Program-made: the position numbers and the translations under genes
Shown: piece after piece, positions 11,694-22,652 of the stretch
Layout: every line of letters begins with the position of its first letter
Position numbering within the stretch: the stretch's first letter is position 1
Assembly: GCF_016808335.1 (NCBI RefSeq)
Contig: NC_053145.1
Span: 682,001-746,000, forward strand
DNA from: Panicum virgatum
Taxonomy: Eukaryota; Streptophyta; Magnoliopsida; Poales; Poaceae
DNA length: 64,000 bases
Direction: 5' to 3'
The notes under the pieces: generated by a model
Database searches by the model: none
What the model was told of the DNA's origin: nothing
Seen by the model: only the letters and a program-made list of their open reading frames with translations

Positions 11694-13441
11694 TTAGTTA
11701 TCTCGGATCGATCATCATCTCCATTTTTAACTGAGCCATCCACTACATACGGCTTGTACTGTACTACTCCCTTGTTAATTCCGGTCCAAATTAAAGCATG
11801 CATATGCATGCCTCTCGATCGATTTTTGTTTATAATTTTGTTTCTGGTTCTATACCTGCTTACTGTTATTATACTGTATTATTATCATCAAGCTAGCGCT
11901 CGAGGCCTTGTTCCAATTGTACTATATATTTTTATCTACTGGAACCACGATGCAAGCAGCAGGCTATATGTATGTAAGTATCATTAGTCAATCAATGTCC
12001 CACATATATAGCAGAGTTCAATTATATATTCCCTCTCTATATTTTTTGAGTATTAAAAACAAATACCAACATTATGCTTCAGTTAATTAACATATATACT
12101 TGATATACGTTCCAGATACAAGGCCTTCATAAATAGGCTGGCTTTTTGCCCCTTTCTCAATCTCAGCAAAACTCGCGCATAAACCGAATCCGATCCTTAA
12201 GCTACCCCAAGTCCTCCACATCTATAACAAACTAATGAATGAATATCTAAACCAATTAACCCAACAATGCTTATGGACGAGACTAATATGCCCAGGCTCA
12301 TCGGCGTGATCTTCAACCCGCGCCTGGCTTGCCTTGTTCTTGCCCCGGGAATACTTCCGGCTCCACATGACACCATGTGGATTACAGGATTAAGATGCAA
12401 ACAATGCAATTTATCAGTGTAAATATATAGCTCACTTGAGTGTCACACAAAAAGCAGCCCAACAGTGGAATAAAAGACCATCCACCTGTTTACTAGACAA
12501 ATGTAATGTGTCGTCAGGCTCGCTTACCTACATTTCAGATCAATTGCACAAGCCTTGTGTTACCTGTAGCTGTAGCATGCTGTAATCAGTCGGGATGTTC
12601 TCGATCTCAGGGCCCTAGAACTGTTTTGCTGATTCAGCTCTCCATCCTTTCTGCACTGGACAAGGAAGAAGACCAAGGCCATGTCTTTCCTTAACTGTCG
12701 CAAATTAAAGCTGGATCAGTCATGGACGCTTGCTGCAAATCCCCAACATTCAGAGTAACTGGGACATGCATTTACCAGCCTGCACACATGCATCTCTCAA
12801 GCCCACCACAATATATAAAATTATGGCCTCTGTTCTTTGGCAGATCAGGATAAGTAGAAATTCGAAATATTTCAGAAATGAAGATCATACAGCTAGCTAA
12901 GGCGCCTATGGTTTGACAGGCTCACAGCTTACAAAGGGCACTCGCTGCTCGCAGGCCTGCTCTTTCTATTATGATTTCTATGTCTCTGAAAGCTCCTTTG
13001 ACTCCAGCCACATAAGCTACTCTTTCACCAGCACCAGCACCTGCACCTACGAGACGACTATTGCTATTATTTTCCATTGCCATTCTTCTTCCTACTTCGA
13101 GGGGATCTGTAAAGAGAAGAGATGGACAAAAAATTGAGCTAAAGCCAAGCGAACAATTAAACAACTCGAGTGAAAAAGCCAGGAAAGAAAAGTGGCATTC
13201 ATTCAGGAAGTTGTGCTTGTGCTGTTCTTTCTGAGAGTCAGCTGGGTCACAGTTCGTGTAATAGTCTCATTATGTAATGAGCAGTTGCTTGTCAGTAAAA
13301 CTATCCCTCTACTCTTTTGTATCTTTTGCAACTCTGACTTGAGTTGATTAAAAAAAAATCATTCAGTACCTTCGATATGCTCCTAAGAGGATGTTCTGTA
13401 TGACATAGCAGGGAACAGCTTCACACTTTGGCTGTCAAAAG
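11694..13441. other. Intergenic between invertase and PPR gene
   Basis: This holds the invertase 3' UTR and the downstream side of the convergent PPR gene. Two short reverse-strand frames (about 12197-12409 and 12922-13164) look slightly coding-like, but neither has a recognised domain or a consistent gene model. No transposon ends were recognised. Confidence 0.4.
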
Positions 13442-13588
13442 GCATAACCATTGACAATTAGGAAGCTGATTTAAAATCAAAGCCAATGAACTTCCAGAAG
13501 TGCACAATCATCAGGGATAACCATCAACAATTAGGAAGCTCATTTAAAATCAAAACCAATGAACTTCCAGAAGTGCACAATCATGGTA
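13442..13588. repeat. 73-bp tandem duplication
   Basis: A unit containing AATTAGGAAGCT, AATGAACTTCCAG and AAGTGCACAATCAT occurs twice with a 73-bp period and a few substitutions. It lies about 400 bp downstream of the PPR stop codon. Confidence 0.85.
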
Positions 13589-13739
13589 ACATTAACACAC
13601 CTCTTTCAACTCTGGATAGCCAAGGAACATGGACTAATTTCAACTTTTGTGCATGCCATCAAACAAATCCCACAAAGCCAACTGCCGTATTTTTCCGAAA
13701 GAGCATAAAGCCAGCTGGTAGCCACCACAGTACGCAATC

Positions 13740-13957
13740 GATGTTTGGCTTCAGGCTTCACTCAGCTATTTGTTTTCCTTTTGCTCATTAACAATTCCCA
13801 GTCAAACTTCTCACTTGGATAAATGGTCAGAACCAGAAAGACTGACGTTTAGCTTCAGGCTTCACTCAGCTATTTGTTTTCCTTTTGCTCATTAACAATA
13901 ACAATTCCCAGTCAAACTTCTCATTTGGATGGATGGTCAGAACCAGAAAGACTGCCA
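13740..13957. repeat. About 104-bp tandem duplication abutting the PPR stop codon
   Basis: The stretch from GCTTCAGGCTTCACTCAGC to CAGAACCAGAAAGACTG occurs twice with a 104-bp period. The right copy carries an extra six bases (AACAAT) and ends at the PPR stop codon, so the duplication forms the PPR proximal 3' UTR. Confidence 0.85.
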
Positions 13958-16198
13958 TCACCAGAAGTCTCCACCAGAGCATAGACCATTGCTGAACTTG
14001 TGGAATCTGACAGCATCCCTCACAAGAATATCACGGCCAGTTATCTTAGATATGAACTTGGTAGCATTGTGACAATCTACACAAACCCGTAGATTCTTGA
14101 CGATACGAATTGGCATTTCCTGTGGAACAAACATCAATCCAAAGGCAATTGCAAGCTTCTCGCTGTGATGGCTGAGCATGTGAACCTTGTCAGCATCTGC
14201 CACATCATGCAGCACTGAACTGACATCAGGTTTGTATCCTTCTTCAACCATCTTGGAGTTGAGCCACGCAAGCTTTTCATAAATCCCCTTGGAGAAGGGA
14301 TGAGACTGGTCATCAGCTGAAAAAATGTGAACTTTATTCTTATACTTGATCCAGCTACAGCCCGGCTCCTTCTTCACTTGCCTGTCCCTCATTCCACGCC
14401 TTAGGTGGGCAACCCCATTCCATTGACCTTTAGCAGCATGCATGCTGCACAGCAACACATAGCTAGCCGGGTTCAGGGGATCGATCTCTAAGAGGTTCTC
14501 AGCAGCCCATTTGCCGATTTCCATGTCACCACGCAACCTGCAAGCGCTCAGCAATGTGCCCCATCCAATTGCATCAGGGCGCATCGGCATTTGCTTTATG
14601 AACTCCTCAGCTTCTTTTAACCTCCCAGATCTGCTATACAAGTCAATCATACAGGTGTAGTGATCATCTATGGGCACAATACCATGGTCCTTCTGCATGG
14701 AATAAAAGTAGCTGCGGCCTTTCTCTACGAAACCAGCACGGCTACAGGCAGAAAGGACACCAATAAATGTTACCCCATCAGGCTTCACACCCTTAGATAA
14801 CATCTTCTCAAACAAATCAATAGATTCTTTTGCCTTCCCAAATTGAGCATACCCAGAGACAAGGGCTGTCCAGGATACCTGATCGTGAAACGTCATCTCA
14901 TCAAACAGTCTGTGCGCATCCTCGATGCTGCCGCACTTGCCGTACAAGGTAACTAGTGCATTGGACACTGTGATATACGGCATCAACCCTGAAACAAGAG
15001 CTAGGCAGTGGAACTGAGCACCTTCCTCCAGGCTTGCTAGGTTAGCGCAAGAACTCATTATGCTTCCAAGGGTGAAATCATCAGGATCGATGCCGTCCCT
15101 TTGCATCTCCGAGAAGGCCCTCACAGCCTCCTCGCTGCATCCATTCTGTCCGTATCCAACAATCATCGCAGTCCATGAGATGATGTTTCTGAACGTCATC
15201 CTCCTGAACACAGTTTCTGCCAGTCTGATGCTCCTGCATTTTGAGTACATGTCAACAAGCGCGCTCCCAACAAAGACATTATCATCGTAACAAGTTCTGA
15301 TTGTGTAGGTATGGATCTGTTTCCCCTGCTCCAAGGCTGCAAGGGCGCCACAGGCCGTAAGGGTGCTTCCGAAGGTGTACTGATCAATGGCGATGCCCTG
15401 TACCCTCATCCTCCTGAAAAGTTCCAGAGCCTCAGACTCCAACCCATTCTGCGTCAACCCCGTAACCATGGTGGTCCAAGTAATGGAATCCCTGTCGGTC
15501 ATCACCTCGAACAACCGCCTCGCCTCTTGAACCATCTTGCACCGGAGCAGCCCAGTGATCATCGTGTTGTACATCACGACGTTGTTGCCCTCCAGTTCAT
15601 CGAAGACCCGCTTGGCATCCCCGATGAGGCCCATCTTGGCATACATATCTACCAGCGGGCTCCCGACAAAAGCGTACGCCCCGAAGCCAAGCCGCAGGAT
15701 CTGGCAATGGAACTGCCTACCGAGGGCGCGGCCGCCCAAGGCCGACGCCGCCATGACCACGGCCGACATCGTGATCCTGCTAGGCCTGATGCCGGTGTCC
15801 TCCCGCAGCAACGCGCGGTACGCCCCAGCCGCCCGCGCGTGCGAGCAGGCGCCGGAGAAGCCGGCGATGAGCGCGTTGTGGGAGACGACATCGCGCTCCG
15901 GCATGGACGCGAAGAGCGCCTCCATGTCGTCGAGGAGCCTGGCGTGGGCGAGCGTGGTGAGGAGCGCGTTGTAGGTGAAGAGGTTGGGGTGGGGCATTGC
16001 GTCGAACAGGCCGAGCGCGCGCGCGTGGCGGCCGGCCTTGCCATAGGCGGTGAGCAGGTGGTTGAGGAGGCGGACGGGAGGCGGGTGCGGCAGCGTCCTG
16101 AGGATGAGGCAGTGCACTGCGCCGGCGACGTGCGCCCCGCTGCGTCCGGCGGCGGAGGTGAGGAGAGCGGCGTAGTGGTTGCAGAGCGGGCGGCTCAT
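13958..16198 (-). CDS. PLS-class pentatricopeptide repeat protein with DYW domain
   Basis: Intronless PPR protein of 746 aa, of the class that directs C-to-U RNA editing in mitochondria or chloroplasts. After a short N-terminal region there are many P, L and S motifs (for example VFVGSALVDMYSKC and SWTAMIVGYGQNG), then E and E+ motifs. A DYW deaminase-like domain follows, with HSEKLAIAFG (HxE zinc/catalytic motif) and CVDCHNATK (CxxCH). The order and spacing match the Arabidopsis protein At1g68930 from memory, which also ends GDFW. The terminus reads CSGGDFW where the family has CSCGDFW or CSCGDYW, so one cysteine of the CxC pair is missing. The start is the first ATG of the frame. Organelle targeting is inferred from the family. 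Confidence 0.92.
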   Translation of the reverse strand: MSRPLCNHYAALLTSAAGRSGAHVAGAVHCLILRTLPHPPPVRLLNHLLTAYGKAGRHARALGLFDAMPHPNLFTYNALLTTLAHARLLDDMEALFASMPERDVVSHNALIAGFSGACSHARAAGAYRALLREDTGIRPSRITMSAVVMAASALGGRALGRQFHCQILRLGFGAYAFVGSPLVDMYAKMGLIGDAKRVFDELEGNNVVMYNTMITGLLRCKMVQEARRLFEVMTDRDSITWTTMVTGLTQNGLESEALELFRRMRVQGIAIDQYTFGSTLTACGALAALEQGKQIHTYTIRTCYDDNVFVGSALVDMYSKCRSIRLAETVFRRMTFRNIISWTAMIVGYGQNGCSEEAVRAFSEMQRDGIDPDDFTLGSIMSSCANLASLEEGAQFHCLALVSGLMPYITVSNALVTLYGKCGSIEDAHRLFDEMTFHDQVSWTALVSGYAQFGKAKESIDLFEKMLSKGVKPDGVTFIGVLSACSRAGFVEKGRSYFYSMQKDHGIVPIDDHYTCMIDLYSRSGRLKEAEEFIKQMPMRPDAIGWGTLLSACRLRGDMEIGKWAAENLLEIDPLNPASYVLLCSMHAAKGQWNGVAHLRRGMRDRQVKKEPGCSWIKYKNKVHIFSADDQSHPFSKGIYEKLAWLNSKMVEEGYKPDVSSVLHDVADADKVHMLSHHSEKLAIAFGLMFVPQEMPIRIVKNLRVCVDCHNATKFISKITGRDILVRDAVRFHKFSNGLCSGGDFW

Positions 16199-16411
16199 GG
16201 CGCGCGCGGGACTTGAGCGGAAGCACTAGGGCCCAATATGGGTATCAGCCCACATAGAAATGTTAATGGGCCTGGCGGCAATGGTTGGCCCATAAATGGC
16301 TGTGGGCTCGATTGAGTCGGATCGGAAGGGAGGAGGGAGCAGTGTATCATCAACCAACTGCTGGTTTGCCCCAACCTATTAATAAGGTTTGATTTCATCT
16401 ATATCTATATC

Positions 16412-16672
16412 TACTCCCTCCTTCCCCGTTTATAAGGCATGGTGGAACATGACACGGTCTTCTAAACAACACTTTGACCATTTATTTATCATATATTATA
16501 TCACTTTTGATTATAAACTTATAATCATTGTAAAATATATTTGATTATGAATCCAATCATATGAAATTTGCATTATAAAAATAAAAATTTAATAGTCAAA
16601 TTATTGGTCAAAGATGACAAGGTTTGAATCTTGATATACGTGTATGCCTTATAAACAGGGAAGGAGGGAGTA
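16412..16672. mobile_element. Stowaway-type MITE (Tc1/mariner) with TA target site
   Basis: The left end CTCCCTCCTTCCCCGTTTAT matches the inverted right end in 28 of 29 bases, through AAGGCAT. TA dinucleotides flank both ends (16412-16413 and 16671-16672). The body of about 257 bp is AT-rich. CTCCCTCC ends with a TA target are typical of Stowaway elements. Confidence 0.9.
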
Positions 16673-17315
16673 TATCTTAGGTGAAAATATTACTTGCTTT
16701 AATAATAAATATAGATATAGATATAGATGTAGATATGTCTTAAACTCGAGGGATTTGGATTATCAACCGATTGGTCGGATGTTATTATATATCATAACAT
16801 GTATATACATGTTATCATGCATGTAGTATTGGAATATCTATCCCAATAGTATCTTATTAAATAGTTGGATTTGTACTGTCATACATCGACAAGGCCTACG
16901 TGGTGTCTATCTGAAACGAACCACATCTTGTCTTGGATATGAAAACGGTGCGCCCGTTAGTTCCGGCATGTGTCTTCCTTGTCAAAGGAGAAAAAAAAAA
17001 TGGAAAACGGGAATTATTGATTTGCAGTGCAGGTACACATCAATTACGAGCTGGGGCCATGCACGGGCCGGCCGGGGACCGAAAATGACCGCATCTCTCC
17101 ATTGTTTCCTGCTATCAGCAGCAGCAAATTGCCGTCACTGTTTCGATCTCATCGATGATCCCTTGAAGCAAGCATCTGTGGATCCAAGAAGAAGAAGCAA
17201 CAGCAGCAGCTCTAGTACCTACTACCAATTACCAAACAAAGCTAAGCGACGATAGAGAGGAAGAGTGTATGTCCGGAACAGTACGGGCATGGCCATCCAT
17301 TCTAGGTCTTGTCCA
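16673..17315. other. Intergenic, no gene recognised
   Basis: AT-rich sequence with an ATAGAT microsatellite near 16710. No coding frame or transposon end was recognised. Confidence 0.45.
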
Positions 17316-17640
17316 GTTCATTTTGGATTTTTGAAAAGGAATCTTGCACATTTAAAATATTAAATGAAGACTAATCACAAAAACTAATTATAGATTTCGT
17401 CTGTAAACTACGAGACGAATCTAATGAGTCCATTTAATCTATCATTAGAGCATGTTTACTGTAGATTATTATAGCAATTTAGTATATAATCACGCTCTAA
17501 TTAGGCTTATTAGATTCGTCTCGAGATTTACAGTCTATTTGTGTAATGCGATTTATTTTTCAACTATATTTAGTACATCATACAAGCGATTTATAAAAAT
17601 TTTGCATTTTGAATTTTTAAATCTAAACAGAGCCCTAATC
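17316..17640. mobile_element. MITE, AGACGAATCTAATGAG family
   Basis: The two halves are partial inverted copies: ACGAGACGAATCTAATGAG on the left and TTAGATTCGTCTCGAGATTT on the right, with AT-rich arms ending CTAAACAGAGCCCT. The same internal motif recurs in the elements at about 17.85, 31.25, 32.64 and 33.06 kb. Confidence 0.6.
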
Positions 17641-17849
17641 TTTATCCAGATGCAATGCATATCCCGTCCCGCACCAACTTGAAACTTCTGGGCTCATCGA
17701 CTCAAGTATTCGTTGATAGATTGATGGATGATGATGACGACTGAGAGAGGCTACCACTACCAGACAGACAAATCGAGATGAGCTATCGGCGTACGCACAC
17801 AGCCGTACGGCACCAGAAAGAGACCTTCAGCCCATGCTGCTTGCTGCTG

Positions 17850-18172
17850 TGTTTGGTTTTTTTTCATGGGATTACTGTAGCACGCTTTGACTGCTAATTT
17901 AGAGTATCAAATGAAGTCTAATTACAAAACCATCTCCACAACCCCCGTGTAAATCGCGAGATGAATCTAATGAGGCATTTGACCGCGCGATTAGAGGATG
18001 ATACTGTAGGATCACTGTAGCTAATCATCGATTAATTACCGTCATTAGATTCGCCTCGAAAAGTTACACTCATTCCTGAAAAGATTTTGCAAATAGACTT
18101 CATTTAATACTTTATGCAGGCATTCGTCTTTTTGTGTAAACTTGATTTACTTCATTTAGCCAAACACGGCCC
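17850..18172. mobile_element. MITE with GTGTTTGG ends
   Basis: The left end GCTGTGTTTGG and the right end CCAAACACGGC are inverted. Inside, ATCGCGAGATGAATCTAATG pairs with CATTAGATTCGCCTCG. It is non-coding and belongs to the same broad family as its neighbours. Confidence 0.7.
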
Positions 18173-18237
18173 GGCCCTGTCAATTCCGATCGCCATGGTC
18201 CCTGGTACACCTCACCTGACTGTCTCAGTTTACTACG

Positions 18238-18533
18238 GGTGTGTTTAGTTCCGTAAAAAGAGTGTAAAAAGTGGAGGCGAAAAGTCACATCAGTCACTGT
18301 AGCGCACTGTAGCATGTTTCGTTTGTTTGTGGCAAATATTGTCCTAACATGACCTAACTAGGCTCAAAAGATTCGTCTCGCAACGTACATCAAAACTATG
18401 TAATTAGTTTTTTTATTTAACTACATTTAGTACTCCATGCATGAGTCATTTGCTATATTTAATGTTTTGATGTGATGGAGATGTGATGGAAAGTTTGGAG
18501 TTTGGGGGGGAGTTTTTGGGAACTAAACACAGC
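18238..18533. mobile_element. MITE with GTGTTTAGTTCC ends
   Basis: The left end GTGTGTTTAGTTCCGTAAAAA and the right end TTTTTGGGAACTAAACACAGC are inverted copies. The body of about 295 bp is non-coding. Confidence 0.7.
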
Positions 18534-18604
18534 CTACATTGCATTGCATGCTGTCAATTCCGATCCTCCTCTTTTCAGACCGCGTCGTGACGCATGCCAT
18601 GGGT

Positions 18605-18735
18605 GGGCTCTGTTCGCTGTGCTTTTGGCTGTTGCTGGAGTGATGTGAGAGAAAAATACTATTAACTGGCTGGTGGCTGAAAGCTGCTGCTAGAGTGGTG
18701 TGAGAGAAAAACACTGCTGGCTGGCCGGAGCAGAA
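18605..18735. mobile_element. Short MITE relic with GAGAGAAAAA repeats
   Basis: The motif GTGTGAGAGAAAAACACTGCTG and a variant occur twice within 130 bp, bounded by CTGTTCG and GGAGCAGAAC. It resembles the right arm of the MITE at 2745-3172. Confidence 0.4.
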
Positions 18736-19081
18736 CAAGATCCAAGTTGTTCAGGGAGCCCTCTGCATGTTCTCAGTCTCAGCAAACTTAGCCAAGAGAA
18801 TGAGATGGTGACACAACAGAGGAAGAAGAGAAGAAACAGCTAGCCAGATCGCCTGAATCAAAAAACACCAAGCATTCACAAGGCATCAAACGAAATCATC
18901 ATCCATCCACTTCAATTACCTTCTCTGCTCTACTCTCCTCTGAATGATCTGCTGAGACAAATATTTACATACTTATATACTAGCAAAATGGAAAAACGAA
19001 AGAAAGAAGAAGCAACGCCTGCCAAGAACATTACAACAGGAACAGGGTCGCCAAGTTGCTACCAAAGTAAATTCAAGCAAG

Positions 19082-19086
19082 CCATG
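19082..19086. repeat. Left target-site duplication (CCATG) of the gypsy element
   Basis: CCATG directly precedes the TG of the left LTR and recurs directly after the CA of the right LTR at 30242-30246. This is the 5-bp duplication expected from an LTR-element integrase. Confidence 0.93.
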
Positions 19087-21977
19087 TGTCACAACCCAGA
19101 AAAAAAAAAGGAAAAAGAAAATGAAAATCCCCGCCGGGCCCCACCTGTCAGCCTCTTTCTCCCTTCTCTCTGTTTTGCTCCGTGCGCAGCCCGCACGCGT
19201 CGCCGTCGCCGGCCATCCTCGGGCCACGTGCCGGCGATCCTCGCTTCGCGTGCATCCTTATCCGCACGGCCGCCCGCTCCCCCTCGCCCTCTAGCTCCCG
19301 TGCCCGACCGGCCTTCCTCTCCAACCCTAGCGCCCGATCCCCTTCTCCATCGCCGCCGCCCGAGCTCCCTCCCCATCGCCGATTCACCCGCTCCGGTGAG
19401 CGCCGCCGCAATTCCTCGCTTGGGGAGCTCCCTCGCGTCGTCATCCTCCGATTTCGCCCCTAATCCGGCCCTTTCCCCTCCCCTGCAGGGCCGCCGGCGA
19501 GAGCCTTCGCCCGCCGCCGCCTCTGTTTGCTGCGCCGCCGCCTCGCCACCGTTTCCCGCTGTCCAAGCCGCCGGTGAGCTTCGCCATCACCTAGGGCACG
19601 CCATGCGCCCTCGCCCTTCGCCCCTCCAGCCTTGCTCCGCCGCGCCGCCGTTCGCCGGCGCCGCCGCGCGCGCGTGGGCGCGCCCAGGTGCGGGGTCAAG
19701 GCAGGCCTTGGCCTTGACCCGGCCTGGTGGTGCCGCCCGGCCCCCTGGGCCCACCTGTCGGTGGCCGGGGTGGCTACCTCGGGTAGACCTAGCGTTTTAG
19801 CTAGGGTTTTATTAGGTTTAGTTTTTCTGCAATCTTGCAAAATCCATAGAAAATCATGTGTAGCTCCAAAAATTATGAAACTTGTTTTGTTGAGTTCCTC
19901 TAGCTGAGATCTACCTAGGAAAAATATTATTGTACATGGTACTTTGCTGTAGATTTATCTATTGTTTTATCTTGCAAAAGTGAGTTTATTGCTTAGTTAT
20001 TTGTGTACTGCTTGAAAAATGCCAAACCAAATTTTGTTAGACTCCTTGTGAGGTTTAGTTTCCAGTGGTGCAGCTTGTTCATGTGTTTCCTTGCTGTTGG
20101 TTAGGGTTTCATTTCGTTTTCGTGCTTGCTGCCCAAAATATGGTTTATTATAGAACTTTGTGCAGGAAAGTGATAAAATTGCAAAACCAATTTTCTTGAG
20201 TTCTTTGCATCATCCTCTGCATGTTTAATTTGTTTCATGATTAATGCTTGTTGTTAAGTTCGTTTCTTAATTCGTGCATCGCATTCATGCATTTTAGTGA
20301 CCGGACCGTCGGAGAACGAACCCGTGGAACCAGCCGAGTCCGTGGAGCCTGAACCTGGAGTCCCGTTCGTGGTCGAGTCGGAAGTGAACCCAGGCAAGCA
20401 GCTAAGCATACTCCTTGCACCTATTTAATCTGATTTAGTTAGCTATCTCACCGGGTAATGTTGGGTTATATATTATCTATGTATTGCATGCTTGTACCTA
20501 CTTTGATGCATTCTCCTGCCTTGATTCGTTTATTTATATCCTTGGCACTAGTTAGATAGTTAATAACTTAATCTGACTAGATGCTTAGCCATGCTTAGAA
20601 TACTCTTTTTCTTGCTAGAAAGGATTGGATTGGAGTATCACATTTACCTGATTATCCTTGATCGCACTTGAGCATCTGGGGCACGTGGAGTGCAGTATCG
20701 AGATTCGAGCGGAATGTTAGGGCCTAGAGAATGAAGTCACATGGGCATAGTCCGCTTGGATCGATTAAGGACCGAGTGGACGACGTCGGTTTTGAGCACC
20801 TTTCCGTGCTACCACATATCCAATATAATGGAACGGATAAGCCAATTACCTTCTTTGACTTGCTCATTGATGTGCAGTCCTAGCTACGTGGCTACAGGCT
20901 ATGCAGAGAGGCTTAGTGTGTCCCCAGGTGGACTTATGTGTAGGAAAGTTTAGAGATGTCCCTGGTGGAACTAAGTCTCTACTCGTAAGCTAGGTGTGAG
21001 GTTCAATGATCGAGCCATGTTGAGAACGGTTGACGTGAGTATCCCCTTGCCCGGCGTGATCGGTTGGGTGAGTCGTATGGTCCTCGCGTCGTGTGGGTAA
21101 AGTAGTACACCCTTGCAAGGTTAAATCAATTCGAATTGCCGCGCTCTCGGTTATGAGCACGCTCTTTAACCCATGAACTCCTCATAGATTATCGTTTATG
21201 TTGAGAATGGTTCATGTTTTAGCTATGAACAGTTATAGTTTATTTTACTCTCTTAATCAACTAAAATTGTTTGGGTTTGGGCAAGATTAATTAAGTTTGC
21301 TAGGTGATAGTCTAGGCAGCTTATGCTTATGCAATAAGTACTTAAACTTAAAGCTTTTCCTTGAGCCTTTGCATGATCCTTGTTTATTTAATCGCGTAAG
21401 TCTTGCGGAGTACCTTTTGTACTCAGGGTGCTTTCTAAACCTAGTTGCAGGTGAGCCAGAAGTGGTGTTCGGCCATTTCTACCCCGCTGATCCTAATGCG
21501 GGGGAAGAGTAGGCTGTTGCTGCTGTGGTGATGTCCTTGAGCAAGGCATCATCATCTTAAGTAAGTTTTATCGTAGCTGAGCTTCGGGAGAGCATGTACT
21601 TTCAATAAGCTCTAAATCTCTGTTTAATATGACTCGCGTGAGCCCAAGGCTTGTAAAGTGAAGCGTGAAACCCACCTATATTGAACTTGTAATATTAAGT
21701 CTCGAACTCTGGTTTTATATAACTGCTCTTTGTGGATTGTTGGCTATGTATTCGATTGTATACGGTATGTGCATATGCTGATTCTGGGCGTATGTTGGAG
21801 CACATACCGGGACTACCGGATTTGGTATTATTTTGAATAAATGTCGTGTCGGTTATTCGTGTCTCTAGATGTGGGATAACACGTGGCACGCTCTACGGCA
21901 AGCACGTGTTAACTCTCATCTGGGTGATAATGACCGGCGGTTCGTTTAAAATAGTATCAAATTGGGCGGTTCTCACA
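19087..21977 (+). repeat. 5' LTR of the gypsy element
   Basis: It begins TGTCACAACCCAG and ends GGTTCTCACA, and is 2,891 bp. About 600 bp near its start is very GC-rich and resembles a plant 5' leader with possible splice sites; the rest is AT-rich. Two exon-like acidic coding blocks lie at 20298-20393 and 21451-21512. Confidence 0.95.
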
Positions 21978-21979
21978 AC

Positions 21980-21990
21980 GGGTATCAGAG
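21980..21990 (+). other. Primer-binding site of the gypsy element
   Basis: GGTATCAGAGC lies just inside the 5' LTR and matches the 3' end of initiator methionine tRNA in 11 bases. The usual leading T is replaced by G in this copy. Confidence 0.85.
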
Positions 21991-22652
21991 CTAAGTTTCC
22001 ATGAAGTGAACCAAAAATTGGCTTAGTGGGTTGAGAGTCAAATAAAATTTGACTACCTGCACTAATGTTTACTTTTGCTAAAACTTTGAACTTAAGGCTG
22101 GTTGCTACCTTTCTTCCTTGGTCTTAGAGCTATTTCTTCCTTACTGCTTCACTCGTTTAATTAAGAAGTGCTTAACCTCTCTTGTCTGCATGAGTAGCGA
22201 GAGCGTAGGAAAGCCCTTTCACCCTCTGGAAACCTTTTGAGCCTTTTTACCGGAGTTGAGAAGGTGGGAATCACCCATTGTCCTGAGCGCTAGTAGGTGG
22301 GTTGTAGCGCTGTTGGACAATGCGGTTGTTGCGGATCGTAAGTGAGTGTTAGAACGTTAAGGCGTGCTCACGCTGTGAGGAGACGTCATGTTGCATTCAT
22401 ACCTCGCATGCATGCATATTTTCTTGTGGTTTTCAAACCTGCATCTAACTAATCTAGTGTGTCGTGGTCTAGTTTTTGCTGATCTCGTTCTTGCTAATCT
22501 TAGTGGACCAAATCTGCTCTATCTCTTAGAGTTGCTATTCCGGTGTTGATCATGTGTTAGATTTTTATCTACACATTGTCTTTCCACCCTGCCTTTGTGT
22601 ATCATCCTCTATCTTTCATTCCTGACCGCTAACCGTTTTGTTTATTAGCAGG

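Noticed and set aside
12197..12409. Small reverse-strand frame with a hydrophobic segment
   Set aside because: No family was recognised and the start context and splice sites do not support a gene; left as unassigned sequence.
12922..13164. Reverse-strand 80-aa frame downstream of the PPR gene
   Set aside because: It has low-complexity Ala/Gly content and no recognisable domain or matching exons.
19182..19840. Open frames of 90-270 aa in the GC-rich start of the gypsy LTR (repeated at 27.4-28.1 kb)
   Set aside because: Open on both strands, low complexity, and one crosses the insertion boundary into host DNA. GC-driven rather than coding, apart from the two acidic blocks reported as a finding.
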